Shown here in pieces: positions 37,828-37,905 of a DNA stretch of 37,905 nucleotides. The notes below the pieces were generated by a model. That model searched no databases. It saw only the letters and a program-made list of their open reading frames with translations, and was not told where the DNA came from. The stretch lies in the IMG/VR virus record IMGVR_UViG_3300045141_000102, positions 1 through 37,905 of that record, one strand, 5' to 3'. The position numbers and the translations under genes are program-made. Source of the stretch: a virus. The stretch's first letter is position 1, and every line of letters begins with the position of its first letter.

Positions 37828-37905
37828 TTATGATTCAGTAGTACCATTTTTCTCCACTTCCTTCAAGCATAGTTTACAAAAAAATAGTTGGATATAGTCA
37901 AAATA
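37828..37905 (-). CDS. Zinc-ribbon protein, C-terminal part (continues from 1)
   Basis: Minus strand from 37905 to TAA 37830-37828, read YFDYIQLFFCKLCLKEVEKN with the CKLC knuckle. It continues in frame from the 1-132 feature when the ends are joined. It ends 11 nt before the small terminase start. See the note at 1-132 for evidence of circularity. Confidence 0.75.
   Translation of the reverse strand, partial: YFDYIQLFFCKLCLKEVEKNGTTES

Overview
The window looks like a complete genome of a tailed bacteriophage with a podovirus-like gene set. It carries terminase small and large subunits, a portal, a scaffold, an N4-gp56-type major capsid protein, a head-tail adaptor, tail and internal-virion proteins, holin-like proteins, an M23 lysin and a lambda-O-type replication initiator. 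I saw no integrase, tail sheath, tRNA, rRNA, CRISPR array or insertion sequence. The host cannot be named from sequence. The DNA is AT-rich. The one clear promoter region has sigma70-type boxes, and Shine-Dalgarno sites are present but often weak.

The two ends of the window belong together. A minus-strand reading frame runs off base 1 and continues in frame from base 37905, completing a four-cysteine zinc ribbon between the small terminase and an HNH gene. Read as a circle, the genome has two transcription units. They leave one divergent control region (about 1787-2005) and meet at one convergent site (about 10627-10706). The rightward unit (2006-10626) holds the replication initiator with internal iterons (likely origin), an SSB-like protein, many small Cys-rich proteins, a membrane-anchored 3D-domain protein, an HNH enzyme, a DUF6948-type cassette and three low-complexity repeat arrays. 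The leftward unit starts at 1786 with the lysin, passes through the window ends into terS, terL, portal, small head proteins, scaffold and capsid. It then carries a roughly 6-kb glycan-modification cluster (24087-30200), the adaptor, tail proteins, internal virion proteins and a large fibre, and ends with two holin-like proteins.

Three observations stand out. First, a set of structured 5' leaders: six intergenic RNAs (1927-1986, 3253-3360, 6659-6906, 11201-11288, 23005-23234, 31912-31946) each have a closing stem ending 17-22 nt before a start codon. The 6659-6906 element has two adjacent stems of 23 and 21 nt rich in G-U pairs. Second, the large terminase carries an in-frame TGA at the glycine just before its Walker B motif, although TGA is an ordinary stop elsewhere here. 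Third, three repeat arrays with small codon alphabets lie in one operon, and two of them are followed by the same 33-nt sequence.

Genes are packed with two stereotyped junctions: overlapping ATGA, and stop-T-ATG. Both suggest translational coupling. Calls from memory of protein families are marked as such; no database search was possible.
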